DNA of 64,000 nucleotides from DASRHT01 sp035293765 (GTDB lineage Bacteria > Chloroflexota > Ktedonobacteria > Ktedonobacterales > Ktedonobacteraceae). A program made the position numbers and the translations under genes. The stretch spans positions 86,540 through 150,539 of the forward strand of contig DATGMF010000061.1 in NCBI GenBank assembly GCA_035293765.1, in the 5' to 3' direction. Positions 35,606-44,339 of this stretch are shown in pieces (within the stretch, counting starts at the first letter, position 1; each line of letters begins with the position of its first letter). Below the pieces are notes generated by a model. The model ran no database searches and had not been told where the DNA came from. It was given only the letters and a program-made list of their open reading frames with translations.

Positions 35606-35755
35606 TGCCGACCCTTTTTACCGACATCACTATTTCAAGAGAAGTGTCACCGTTGAGCTACCCTGATACGTGACAAATTTGGTGGTGTAGTGGGACGGGA
35701 GGGGGATACCACTGGCTGTAAAAGGAAATTTTTCCATTACTGAGGAGCTATATAT

Positions 35756-36784
35756 ATGTCATATCGTGCTGTACGGATTGATCAGGACCCGCTCAACTAC
35801 TTTCTGCAGCCAGGCGATAAAGCGCCGCATGTGCGCGTTTCGGATATTGTGCTGCGCGAGAATAAAAGCCCTAAAGAAGTATTCGCGCATATGATTCGCA
35901 TTGCGACCGGCAGTAAATGGAGCCATTCTGCCATTTTCTATTTGGTCAGTAATCCCCAGAAGGGTTTTGATAATACGTTTCTGGTCGAGGCGCTCACCAA
36001 AGGCGTGCATATCGCAAGCTGGCGTAACGAGGTGATCCCGTTCGAGCAGTTCACTGTTGGCATTAAGCGCCCCTGCCTGGATTGGTATGTGGAAACGCCT
36101 TACGAGGCTTCTCAGCACGATCCCTGTAATCCGAGAGATGTGCATGGCGTTGCATATCTGCATCATGTACGGGGAATAGCGATGGACCAGCTTAACGGTC
36201 TCTATGACCATAAAACGGTGCTTGAGCTTACAGCGTTATATGCCGAGCGTGTAGCCAGACGCCATCTGAGTATGCTTCCCCAGGTTGCCGAAGCTGCCGA
36301 TGCAGTTGCGAACTTTTTTAAGCAATGGGATGCGAAAAGTTCCTCGGCTGAGTCAATGCTGCGTTTCATCTGTAGCGGGTTGGTGCAGTATAGCTTTTTC
36401 GAAGCGTTGCGCATACGCATTAAAAATGATATCGACGTTCCTGAAAATAGGGAAGCTGCACTGAGTAATTTGAGCAATATGCATCGTGTCATTTTTCGCG
36501 AAGATCCCGATAACGTTATTCCGACCTACATTCGGCAGGTGCAGGAGGGCAAGCTGGATATTCACGATCCCGCGCCGGAGGATGTGCTGGACCTGCTCAA
36601 AACCGCTACCCCGGCTGACTTCAACAACAGTCCGAATCTGGAATGGCGCTATGTGATTCTCAAAGGCGTCGTCTGGCAGATTAGCAGAGCACCCGAAGAT
36701 TATCATCCGCAGAGCGAAGACGAGGCAAACGTGCTGGAACTGCTCGGCCCGGAGCACCCCAGCGTGGATAAAATGGACAAGTAG
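35756..36784 (+). CDS. Permuted papain-like (YiiX/NlpC-P60 type) protein
   Basis: 342 residues. In the first third, KWSHSAIFYLVS followed by FLVEALTKGVHIASW holds the His and acidic residue. In the middle, MLRFICSGLVQYSFFEAL holds the Cys, the order expected of the permuted papain-like superfamily (YiiX/YaeF). The 130-residue C-terminal region is unrecognised. There is no signal peptide, so it acts inside the cell or reaches the envelope otherwise. The substrate (lipid or amide) is unknown. AGGAGCTATATAT lies before the ATG. Confidence 0.65.
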   Translation: MSYRAVRIDQDPLNYFLQPGDKAPHVRVSDIVLRENKSPKEVFAHMIRIATGSKWSHSAIFYLVSNPQKGFDNTFLVEALTKGVHIASWRNEVIPFEQFTVGIKRPCLDWYVETPYEASQHDPCNPRDVHGVAYLHHVRGIAMDQLNGLYDHKTVLELTALYAERVARRHLSMLPQVAEAADAVANFFKQWDAKSSSAESMLRFICSGLVQYSFFEALRIRIKNDIDVPENREAALSNLSNMHRVIFREDPDNVIPTYIRQVQEGKLDIHDPAPEDVLDLLKTATPADFNNSPNLEWRYVILKGVVWQISRAPEDYHPQSEDEANVLELLGPEHPSVDKMDK

Positions 36785-36796
36785 TATGATCAATCT

Positions 36797-36962
36797 CAGG
36801 GCTTCTCAGAAGTTGCTGCACACTCTGACTGCTCGCGCCTTTGGCGCTCATAGGGAGAGGAAGATGCAGGCTGTGGGCGCAGCCCACAGCCTGCATCTTC
36901 CTCTCCAGAACGGCTCGCTTGCGAGCCGTTCTGTATGAAAAAACAACTTTTGAGAAGCCCTG
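36797..36962. mobile_element. MITE-like element 2 with 10-bp target duplication
   Basis: 166 bp bounded by CAGGGCTTCTCAGAAGTTG and CAACTTTTGAGAAGCCCTG (imperfect 19-bp inverted ends). TGATCAATCT flanks it on both sides (36787-36796 and 36963-36972). The internal palindrome at 36854-36906 has 25-bp perfect arms around GCA; a second hairpin is AGAACGGCTCGC-TT-GCGAGCCGTTCT (36907-36932). It is the same family as element 1. Confidence 0.75.
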
Positions 36963-36981
36963 TGATCAATCTAAAAACCGC

Positions 36982-37011
36982 TTGACAAATCACAACCTCT
37001 GTGGGTATGAT
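36982..37011 (+). promoter_or_regulatory. Promoter of the valS T-box transcript
   Basis: TTGACA (36982-36987), 18-base spacer, TATGAT (37006-37011). The -35 begins 20 bases after the end of MITE-like element 2. Confidence 0.7.
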
Positions 37012-37021
37012 TGGATCAGAA

Positions 37022-37295
37022 AAATAATCAAAGACCTGGAACGAGCGGAGTAGAAAGCGCCGAACTGCCAGAGAAGAGGGGTCACCGGGTGGAAGCCCCT
37101 TTCAGTTACAGCTTTCGAACGTGGCTCGTGAGTCGAAGATCCGAGACAATACGCGTGCTAAGATCTTCCGGGGACAGCCCGTTAACGCTGCTCTGAGGAT
37201 AGCTGATTCTAGATTGGTTGGGTGAATCAACTATCGAAACAAGGTGGTACCGCGAGCGCTGCCCTCGTCCTTGCGAGGTGGCAGCGTTTTTTAGT
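37022..37295 (+). promoter_or_regulatory. T-box leader of valS
   Basis: Shows the AGTAGA motif of stem I near 37052 and the conserved T-box AACAAGGTGGTACCGCG ending at 37254. A terminator follows, with stem CGCTGCC...GGCAGCG and T6 (37287-37292). GAAC followed by GTG at 37121-37123 could be the specifier, a valine codon. Uncharged tRNA-Val would stabilise the antiterminator through the UGGU bulge and allow valS transcription. The specifier assignment is the least certain part. Confidence 0.85.
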
Positions 37296-37316
37296 CTGCA
37301 AAAGGAGTACCTACCA

Positions 37317-39803
37317 ATGTTACCCAACCGTTACGATTTCCACGAGGCTGAGCCGAAACTGGCTTGTCTCTGGGCCGAGGCCGGCCTGTATGCGTTCGAC
37401 GCTGACGGCTCCGGTCCCATTTTTACCATTGATACGCCGCCCGCCACTGTCTCCGGCGAATTGCACATCGGCCATTGTTATTCTTACACGCAAACGGACG
37501 TGATTGCGCGCTTTCACCGCATGCGTGGGGAACGCGTTTTTTACCCGATGGGCTTTGATGACAATGGCCTGCCGACCGAACGCTACGTTGAGAAGACGAT
37601 CAGGCGCAAAGCAACCGCGATGGAGCGTGAGGAGTTTATCAGACTGTGTCTGGAACTGACCCGTCAGACCGAGGATCGCTTTGAGCACATCTGGCGCCGC
37701 CTCGGTTTGAGCGTTGATTGGCGCTATCGCTACTCGACCATCTCGTCTGAAGCCCGGCGTACATCCCAGTGGTCGTTTATTCAACTCTATCAAGCCGGGC
37801 GCGCTTATACACAAATCGCGCCGACGCTCTGGTGTCCAGAGTGCCAGACAGCCATTGCACAGGCTGAGGTTGACGATACGATGCTGCCAACGCTGTTCTC
37901 AACGCTGGCATTTCGCCTGCCGGATGGTGGCACTCTGCCTATCGCGACCACGCGCCCGGAGCTGCTGCCGGCCTGCGTCGCCATTTTCGTTCATCCCGAC
38001 GATACGCGCTATGCTCATTTGATCGGGACAACAGCGTGCATCGCCAGTGAAGGCTTCTCTCGGCAGGAGCGCATCGAGGTTCCGATCCTGGCCGACGAGT
38101 TGGCGAATCCCGCTAAGGGCAGCGGAGCCGTGATGTGCTGCACTTTTGGCGATTCCACCGATGTCTACTGGTGGCGTACGCACCAATTGCCTTTGCGCAC
38201 CGCTATTGGGCGTGATGGGCGCATGACGGAGCTCGCGGGGCCGCTGGCAGGTTTAGCGGTCACAGAGGCGCGGCGGCTGATCCTCCAGCGTTTAGCTGAT
38301 GCCGGATTGCTGCTGGGGCAGGAAACGATTGAGCATACTGTTGGTACTCATGAGCGTTGTGGGACACCCGTTGAATACCTGCATACTCGACAGTGGTTTA
38401 TTCGCGTTCTGGATCAGAAAAAAAGCTTGATTGAAGCCGGGCGACAGATTCGCTGGTTTCCAGAGCATATGCAGATTCGCTATGAGCATTGGGTCGAGAA
38501 TCTCCAGTGGGACTGGTGCATCTCGCGCCAGCGTTTCTTCGGCGTTCCGTTCCCTGCCTGGACATGCCGCTCCTGTGGCGCATTAATCCTGGCAGCGTTA
38601 GAACAGTTGCCGCTTGATCCGCGCACTGCTGCGCCGTTGCATCCCTGCGCCTGTGGCTCGACCGACTTTGAGCCGGAGCAGGATGTGATGGATACCTGGG
38701 CAACCTCATCCTGTACGCCCCTCATCATTGGGCGCTGGACGGACGATCCGGCCTGGTTTGCTCAGCACTTCCCGGCAGACCTGCGTCCACAGGCGCACGA
38801 TATTATTCGCACCTGGGCATTCTATACCATAGTAAAATCGCTCTATCATACAGGCAAAATTCCCTGGCATTCTATCATGGTTTCTGGTCATGCATTATCG
38901 GCGCAACGCGGCAAAATCTCCAAGTCGAAGCAGCATGAAGAGGTCGGACCAAAGAGGGAGATTGGGCCGATAGAGCTAATAGAGCAAGAATCAGCCGATG
39001 CTCTGCGCTATTGGGCCACCGCGATTAAAACGGGGAGCGATACCGTCTTCAACCCTGAGATGATCGCCACAGGTCGCCGCCTGGTCAACAAGCTCTGGAG
39101 CGCCTGCCGTTTTGCCGAGAGCCGTTTGCAGGATGCTGTTACGACTATCAACAGCAACACGCCCCCTGCAACCCTCTTGCCGACGGATCGCTGGTTGCTC
39201 TCCCGCCTGGCTCGCACCATTGCTGCGGCTACTAACGAGCTGAATAATAACGAGTATGCAGCAGCGCGCGCGGAGGTTGAGCATTTCTTCTGGTCGGAGC
39301 TATGCGATAATTACCTGGAACTGGTCAAGGCTCGCCTGTACCGCGACGATGAACCGGCACGAGAAGCGGCGCAGTGGACGCTGTATCAGTCGTTACTCGC
39401 CGTTCTGAAGTTGCTGGCTCCGTACCTGCCGTATGTTACCGAGGCGCTTTACCAGCAGATGTTCCGCGCCTGGGATGGGGCGGCGTCAATCCATGTTGCG
39501 GCGTGGCCCGCGGAACATGACGAGTGGATCGATCCTGCGGCGGAGGAGGTCGGGAAGGCTCTGCTGGAACTGTTGCGCCAGGTTCGCCGTCACAAAGCCG
39601 AGCAGGGGCTCTCTGTCGGCGCTGAACTGGATACCTTGCGTATTCAGACTCAACCGGCGTTCTATGCAGCATTACAGGAGGCTTTGATCGATCTCAAAAG
39701 CGCGACTCGCGCCCACAATATCATACTGGAGTTGCAAGCGCCTGGAGTAAGCGAAGAGGCATCGTTATCGCCCGATGCTTCAGGGGTAACTGCGCGGTTT
39801 TGA
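37317..39803 (+). CDS. valS: Valyl-tRNA synthetase, short form
   Basis: 828 residues from ATG 37317 (AAAGGAG upstream); the frame is open back to 37218, but that part is the T-box terminator. It is a class I enzyme: FTIDTPPATVSGELHIGH contains the HIGH motif, YSYTQTDVIARF and MGFDDNGLPTERYV are ValS-specific, the CP1 editing domain is at about 190-330, and GKISKSK is the KMSKS motif (about residue 527). A CxxC zinc site lies in TCRSCGALI with CACG downstream. It lacks the C-terminal coiled-coil arm of typical bacterial ValS and has the archaeal-like IDTPP-TVSG signature, suggesting the archaeal-type subfamily. Confidence 0.93.
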   Translation: MLPNRYDFHEAEPKLACLWAEAGLYAFDADGSGPIFTIDTPPATVSGELHIGHCYSYTQTDVIARFHRMRGERVFYPMGFDDNGLPTERYVEKTIRRKATAMEREEFIRLCLELTRQTEDRFEHIWRRLGLSVDWRYRYSTISSEARRTSQWSFIQLYQAGRAYTQIAPTLWCPECQTAIAQAEVDDTMLPTLFSTLAFRLPDGGTLPIATTRPELLPACVAIFVHPDDTRYAHLIGTTACIASEGFSRQERIEVPILADELANPAKGSGAVMCCTFGDSTDVYWWRTHQLPLRTAIGRDGRMTELAGPLAGLAVTEARRLILQRLADAGLLLGQETIEHTVGTHERCGTPVEYLHTRQWFIRVLDQKKSLIEAGRQIRWFPEHMQIRYEHWVENLQWDWCISRQRFFGVPFPAWTCRSCGALILAALEQLPLDPRTAAPLHPCACGSTDFEPEQDVMDTWATSSCTPLIIGRWTDDPAWFAQHFPADLRPQAHDIIRTWAFYTIVKSLYHTGKIPWHSIMVSGHALSAQRGKISKSKQHEEVGPKREIGPIELIEQESADALRYWATAIKTGSDTVFNPEMIATGRRLVNKLWSACRFAESRLQDAVTTINSNTPPATLLPTDRWLLSRLARTIAAATNELNNNEYAAARAEVEHFFWSELCDNYLELVKARLYRDDEPAREAAQWTLYQSLLAVLKLLAPYLPYVTEALYQQMFRAWDGAASIHVAAWPAEHDEWIDPAAEEVGKALLELLRQVRRHKAEQGLSVGAELDTLRIQTQPAFYAALQEALIDLKSATRAHNIILELQAPGVSEEASLSPDASGVTARF

Positions 39804-39811
39804 TGAGGAGA

Positions 39812-39844
39812 GAGCCAGGGATATATAGCATATACCCCTGGCTC
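39812..39844. terminator. Hairpin between valS and the TauE gene
   Basis: GAGCCAGGG and CCCTGGCTC form a 9-bp stem around an AT-rich 15-base loop, 8 bases after the valS stop. It has no T-run, but its position between converging genes suggests termination. Confidence 0.5.
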
Positions 39845-39862
39845 CTAATAAGCATAGGTGTG

Positions 39863-40717
39863 CTAGATGAGTTTCCAGCCGCTGATAGCCAGCACGGTTG
39901 CCAGAATCGGACGCATAAAGCGATCAGGAATATATTTACTAAACTTACTTCCCAGAAATACCCCCGGCAATGAGCCACAGAGCAGTAGCAACACAATCGT
40001 CCAGTTAATCGTATTTGCCACCAGATAACCGATGACGCCCGCTGCTAGCAGCATAAATGCCTGGAAGATATCGGTGGCAACAAGTTCTTTTGGCCCAAGC
40101 TTAGGGAAAAGGAATGCCAGCGATACAATAATCAGCGTGCCACTGCCTACTGAAGTCAGACCCACCAGAAAGCCGACAATAGCGCCTACAAGCACCGTTA
40201 CAGGGAGGCGGTAACGTTTTTCCCACACACTGGGACCCTGAAAGCTTTTGCCTGCGGCGGCACGTTGGTTCTCCTTCTCAATACGCCTCTTTTCCAGCTT
40301 TTTAATCAGAAAAGGTTTCAGCACAAGGAGTATGGCAACCATTATGAGCGTAAAGCCAAGCGCATGCAGGATAAACCCGTCAATAAAGCTGCTATAGTGC
40401 TGACGGATGTATTGGACGAGGCCGACGCTCAATAAGGTGGCTGGCACGCTGCCCGCAGCCAGTAAAAAAGCGATTTTGAAGTTGACGGTTTTGTGTCGAA
40501 TGTGAACAATAGAGCCAACGGCCTTTGTGACAGTAGAATAGGCTATATCCGTTCCAATGGCCCAGACAGGAGGAACGCGGAAGAAAAGGATCAGGATTGG
40601 CGCCAGCAGTGATCCTCCTCCCATACCCGTCAGCCCTACAAGGAAACCGATAAGCAAACCGGCAATTGAAATACGATAGTCCAAAGCACTACCTCCGTAA
40701 TCTTTGTTACGGCTCAC
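39863..40717 (-). CDS. TauE/SafE-family sulfite/anion exporter
   Basis: 284 residues with eight to nine membrane helices. The two half-repeats contain GFLVGLTGMGGGSLLAPILI and GFLVGLTSVGSGTLIIVSLAF, the signature of the TauE/SafE (DUF81) family. A cytosolic basic loop of about 40 residues lies between the halves. It transports sulfite, sulfonates or similar anions in known members; the substrate here is unknown. Confidence 0.88.
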   Translation of the reverse strand: MSRNKDYGGSALDYRISIAGLLIGFLVGLTGMGGGSLLAPILILFFRVPPVWAIGTDIAYSTVTKAVGSIVHIRHKTVNFKIAFLLAAGSVPATLLSVGLVQYIRQHYSSFIDGFILHALGFTLIMVAILLVLKPFLIKKLEKRRIEKENQRAAAGKSFQGPSVWEKRYRLPVTVLVGAIVGFLVGLTSVGSGTLIIVSLAFLFPKLGPKELVATDIFQAFMLLAAGVIGYLVANTINWTIVLLLLCGSLPGVFLGSKFSKYIPDRFMRPILATVLAISGWKLI

Positions 40718-40919
40718 GAGAGCGTAGCAACATTGATTGCCCTTGAATTGAAACTGTAGTTACATCCCTTACAGAAAGCATACTCGTAACCTTGAGAGAA
40801 GTCAATGGATATTGGCGTTGAATCAGCGATAATTACGCAGGACAATTGCCCAGGCAGCGGTGAGGTTAAAGTGCCCGGGCAATGCAACAAAAGTTACATG
40901 GGGTTGTAGGCAATCTTAC

Positions 40920-43196
40920 TCATTCAAACAATGTGGGAGTAGTCACCAGTGGGCTGAGCTTGCGCGGCGAGCCATCGCGTTTGATCAAATACGGGTTAAG
41001 GATACCGTTTTCGTCGGTGGGGGTTAGCCCGGCCTCTTGAATGAAACGGGATGGCAGGGCGTCGCTGCCACGATAGCGCAGGATAGAAGAGAGGAAGAGC
41101 AGATTCTGAGCTCGTGTAAATGCGACATAGGCCAGGCGGCGCTCCTCGGCAATGCCGGATATGGCAACCGGCCCATCTTCCGCCATCGTGAAGGAGCGAT
41201 GATGTGGAAAAATCCCTTCTGTGAGCCCCATCACGAAAACAACCTTGTTCTCCAACCCTTTGGCCTTGTGGACCGTCATCAGGCTAACGCAGTCGCGCTT
41301 GTTCTTACTATTATCCTCGGCGCGCTCTTTGAGCTGGACCATTGCGGTCAGAAAGTGGCGAATGGTATGATGGCGTTGGGCGATCTGCACCAGTTCCTCC
41401 AACTCATCGTAGCGCCCTTCCAGTCGCGTCTCCTCGTGGTGCGTGGGCGTCTCAGCTTCCTCTTCCTGGCTTTCCTTATGCTTGCTATCATAGTGACGCA
41501 GGTGTGTATCGTAGGCGTACTGCCGCAGCAGCGTGATAGCCGTTGCCGGATGATTGTTGCACTGTGTACTTACCTTCTTAATCAAGGCCACAAGATCCTT
41601 TACAGCGGGCTGGTACTCGGCGGCGATAGTGTACGCCTGCTCTTCGCAAAATTGCAGCAGAGGACGCCCGGCTGAGAAGGCTGTAAGATTGCCGTAGAAT
41701 GTGGGCGTAAAGCGGTGGGATGTTTTGCCGGTGCGGGCAAAGTACTCTTTTGAGGGAATATTGGCGATGGTACGGAATGCCGCATTCTGCTCGCCGCAAT
41801 GAACAGGAGTAAAGACCTCGTCCCATTTTTTCGGCGCAGGTCCCTGCCGCGCGGCCAGATATTCCTGATGCAGGCGGACCCCATCAATCAATGCGAGATA
41901 AGCCAGCATATCACGGGTGGTTTTGCGCTTGAAAAACGACGAGCCGCCGATGCTGCGATAGGGAATGCCGCCACGCGCCATTGCAATTTCTAACGAGGCG
42001 AGGTGGTGGTTTGTGCGCGAAAGCACGAAAATGTCGCGATAGGAAAGCTCTTCTTGCTGTTCGCGCCATGCACGCAGCAGGGTATTGATGCGCGTGGCGA
42101 TGCCATCTGCCTCGCTCTCCTGATCTTCGTACGCGGTGACGCATACCGGCGCGCCATCAGCTTGCGTGGGACGCAGCATCTTCTCGAAGCCGGGAGCTGT
42201 ATCGTTATGTGCGATCAAGTTGTTCGCGGCGGCGAGTATCTGCGGCGTTGAGCGGTAGTTGTGCTCAATGCGATAGATTTTGCCTTTGGGATACATCGTC
42301 TGGAACGAGAGGATCGACGCCTCCGGGCTGGCTCCGCGAAATTGATAAATGGCCTGGTCGGGATCGCCCACAACGACGACGTTCTGTTTGGAGGCGGCGA
42401 GATGCTGGATGAGCTGGTATTGCGATGGATTGGTATCCTGAGTCTCGTCAACCTGTAAATAAAGGTAGCGTGCTTGCCAGGTTTTACGAAACTTAGGGCT
42501 ACTTTCAAGCAACTGGAGCGGAACATAGATCAGGTCGGAGAGGTCATACAGCTTCTCTTTTTGCTTGGTCTGCTCATACAGCACAAAAAATTCTTGATAG
42601 CGTTCAGCCAGCTCGGTCTCGATCCCCAGGTGAGAGCGGAAAAAGGCGGTCGATTGTTCCGGTTTGACCATTGCCTCTTTAGCGCGATCAACTGCCGCCA
42701 GCACACCGGCAATCTCAATATCCCAGTTCATCCCGCGTACACGGTTGCTGCGCCAGGGACGGATAATATCTTCCGCGAGCCACTGCCGCGGCTCTCCACT
42801 GATCAGCCGCTTGTTCAATTCCTGGGGCGCCCACTGCAGTTTCTCGCGTAACATCAGATGCCCCAGACCGTGAAAGGTCGTGACGCGTACCGCCTTGATC
42901 GCCTGAGCCGTTATCCCGCGCGCCTTTAACGCCTTCACCGCTCGTTTCTCCATCTCATCGGCAGCAGCGCGCGTAAAGGTGACGCAAAGGATAGATTCCG
43001 GTGCAATGCCCTCCTCGGCAATCAGACGGACGAGCCGCTGTACCAGGATGGAGGTTTTGCCTGTACCGGCGGCGGCAATGAAGGCCGCCGGGCCGTTTGT
43101 ATGCGCGATAGCTGCCAGTTGCTGAGCATTGGGAGTAAAGGGAATGGTTGGAGAGGTGCGGGTGTTTGTCTTACGTCCTGATCTTTGTGAAGTCAT
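40920..43196 (-). CDS. UvrD/PcrA-like ATP-dependent DNA helicase
   Basis: 758 residues, superfamily 1A. Q-motif FTPNAQQLAAI; Walker A IAAAGTGKTSILVQRL; Walker B YLQVDETQDTNPSQYQLI (DETQ in place of the usual DEAQ/DEFQ); motif III VVVGDPDQAIYQFRGA; motif IV IEHNYRST; motif V SLMTVHKAKGLENKVVFVM; motif VI EERRLAYVAFTRAQ. It unwinds DNA 3' to 5' in repair (family knowledge). A Lys/Glu-rich insert lies at about 590-640. The promoter is the repeated promoter-leader element copy 2; the RBS is weak. Confidence 0.9.
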   Translation of the reverse strand: MTSQRSGRKTNTRTSPTIPFTPNAQQLAAIAHTNGPAAFIAAAGTGKTSILVQRLVRLIAEEGIAPESILCVTFTRAAADEMEKRAVKALKARGITAQAIKAVRVTTFHGLGHLMLREKLQWAPQELNKRLISGEPRQWLAEDIIRPWRSNRVRGMNWDIEIAGVLAAVDRAKEAMVKPEQSTAFFRSHLGIETELAERYQEFFVLYEQTKQKEKLYDLSDLIYVPLQLLESSPKFRKTWQARYLYLQVDETQDTNPSQYQLIQHLAASKQNVVVVGDPDQAIYQFRGASPEASILSFQTMYPKGKIYRIEHNYRSTPQILAAANNLIAHNDTAPGFEKMLRPTQADGAPVCVTAYEDQESEADGIATRINTLLRAWREQQEELSYRDIFVLSRTNHHLASLEIAMARGGIPYRSIGGSSFFKRKTTRDMLAYLALIDGVRLHQEYLAARQGPAPKKWDEVFTPVHCGEQNAAFRTIANIPSKEYFARTGKTSHRFTPTFYGNLTAFSAGRPLLQFCEEQAYTIAAEYQPAVKDLVALIKKVSTQCNNHPATAITLLRQYAYDTHLRHYDSKHKESQEEEAETPTHHEETRLEGRYDELEELVQIAQRHHTIRHFLTAMVQLKERAEDNSKNKRDCVSLMTVHKAKGLENKVVFVMGLTEGIFPHHRSFTMAEDGPVAISGIAEERRLAYVAFTRAQNLLFLSSILRYRGSDALPSRFIQEAGLTPTDENGILNPYLIKRDGSPRKLSPLVTTPTLFE

Positions 43197-43212
43197 CCTG
43201 CGAACTATTCCT

Positions 43213-43315
43213 TTTCAGTATCCTCAATTCGGGTCGAGATGGAACATTTATTCTCGCCCCTCCCCGGAGGAACAGTATACTCGTCACATACTGAGGAGTC
43301 AAGTCCAAATGCATT
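43213..43315 (-). promoter_or_regulatory. Repeated promoter-leader element, copy 2
   Basis: Minus-strand TTGACT (43302-43297), 17-base spacer, TATACT (43279-43274). Then comes a leader with hairpin CCUC-CGGG-GAGG, ATCTCGACCCG and TTGAGGATACTGAAAAGG. It drives the UvrD-like helicase, whose ATG is 17 bases beyond the element. See copies at 558-660 and 58765-58863. Confidence 0.75.
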
Positions 43316-43589
43316 AGATTTTTTTCATGTGATTATCTACTATAGTATGTTGCGTGTCGCCCGGCAATGGCTATTTTGGGTTTCGCACCCGATTTTTACG
43401 TACTCGTGTGCGTGCCCTCCCGCACTCTCTTCGTTTAAAATGGGATTGGTAGGTGCCCGAGTGCTATGCAAAAAGCTCTGCGCAAAGCGTCTAAAAGGCT
43501 AGCTTGAAGAGGGTTACTTTTGTCTTTGATCAAGCGATACAATAAGCACGGATACATAGTATATATTTATTGTAGAGTGAGGAAGAAGT
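43316..43589 (+). other. Upstream region of the ECF operon
   Basis: No supported gene and no recognised riboswitch. A weak promoter-like pair (TTACTT, 18 bases, TACAAT) lies near 43513-43542. GTGAGGAAGAAGT precedes the first gene. Confidence 0.3.
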
Positions 43590-44339
43590 ATGATCCGCAA
43601 TCTGAGCGCAATTGAGATTGCCGAGGGAGCGTTACTGGCTGATATCGCCGTGATTTTTCAATTACTGACTTTATATCTTCCCGTTGGTGGCATATTCTTT
43701 CATATCCCCGCCTTTATCATCTTTGCTTTGCTGGTATTGCGGCGCGGCCTCTACGTTGGCATTATGGGGCTATGCGTGGCGCTTTTTATTACCGGCGTCA
43801 TGACCGGTCATGCCCTGCCGATCATGTTCTTATCAGGGGCAGGAGGGCTTTTTCTAGGCATCACGATGAAATTGCGCCTGCGCCATGTTCCCTTGCTTCT
43901 GCTAGGCATCACCGGTGGCGCGCTAACTTTCTATGGCTTGCTCTTTGCTCTTTCTTTGATCATAGGACCTCCCCTGACTACGATAGTGCCATCCTTGCAT
44001 CGCGCATATGATAGCGTTGTCTCACTACTGGGGCTGATCGCTGCCAATATTGGGTTGGGGACATGGTGGAGACAGAATCTGCGACCACTCTTCGGCTGGC
44101 TGGCAACGCCTCTCTTTACTTACTGGTGGATCACCTTCTATCTTGCCCTCTGGACGCTCTTGAGCCCGTTTGTCTTTCTCATCTATGTGATGACGAACTG
44201 GTTTGTGCGCTTGCTCGGCTACGATGTGCGGCCATTTCCTGGCGCCGGTTTCGAGAAGCTGGTGCTGCGTATCGGACGCGGCCTGGTCAAAAGCGGCATC
44301 AGGCGAGGCATCATTAAAGGATCGGGGGCGAAGGCATGA
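43590..44339 (+). CDS. Putative substrate-binding (S) component of an ECF transporter
   Basis: 249 residues with six to seven membrane helices (for example LYLPVGGIFFHIPAFIIFALLV and LLLLGITGGALTFYGLLFAL). It has the overall look of DUF2232/S-component-like integral membrane proteins, but no known vitamin-specific motif. Its stop overlaps the ATG of the ECF ATPase gene (ATGA), and the ATPases and EcfT follow directly, so it is most likely the S subunit that captures the substrate. The substrate is unknown. The basic C-terminus RIGRGLVKSGIRRGIIKGSG may interact with the ATPases or EcfT (inference). Confidence 0.65.
   Translation: MIRNLSAIEIAEGALLADIAVIFQLLTLYLPVGGIFFHIPAFIIFALLVLRRGLYVGIMGLCVALFITGVMTGHALPIMFLSGAGGLFLGITMKLRLRHVPLLLLGITGGALTFYGLLFALSLIIGPPLTTIVPSLHRAYDSVVSLLGLIAANIGLGTWWRQNLRPLFGWLATPLFTYWWITFYLALWTLLSPFVFLIYVMTNWFVRLLGYDVRPFPGAGFEKLVLRIGRGLVKSGIRRGIIKGSGAKA

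Noticed and set aside
37218..37316. Upstream extension of valS
   Set aside because: These codons are the T-box antiterminator/terminator region; ATG 37317 has a proper RBS.
43239..43502. 87-codon plus-strand frame upstream of the ECF operon
   Set aside because: It runs through the promoter-leader element copy 2; no RBS or family.
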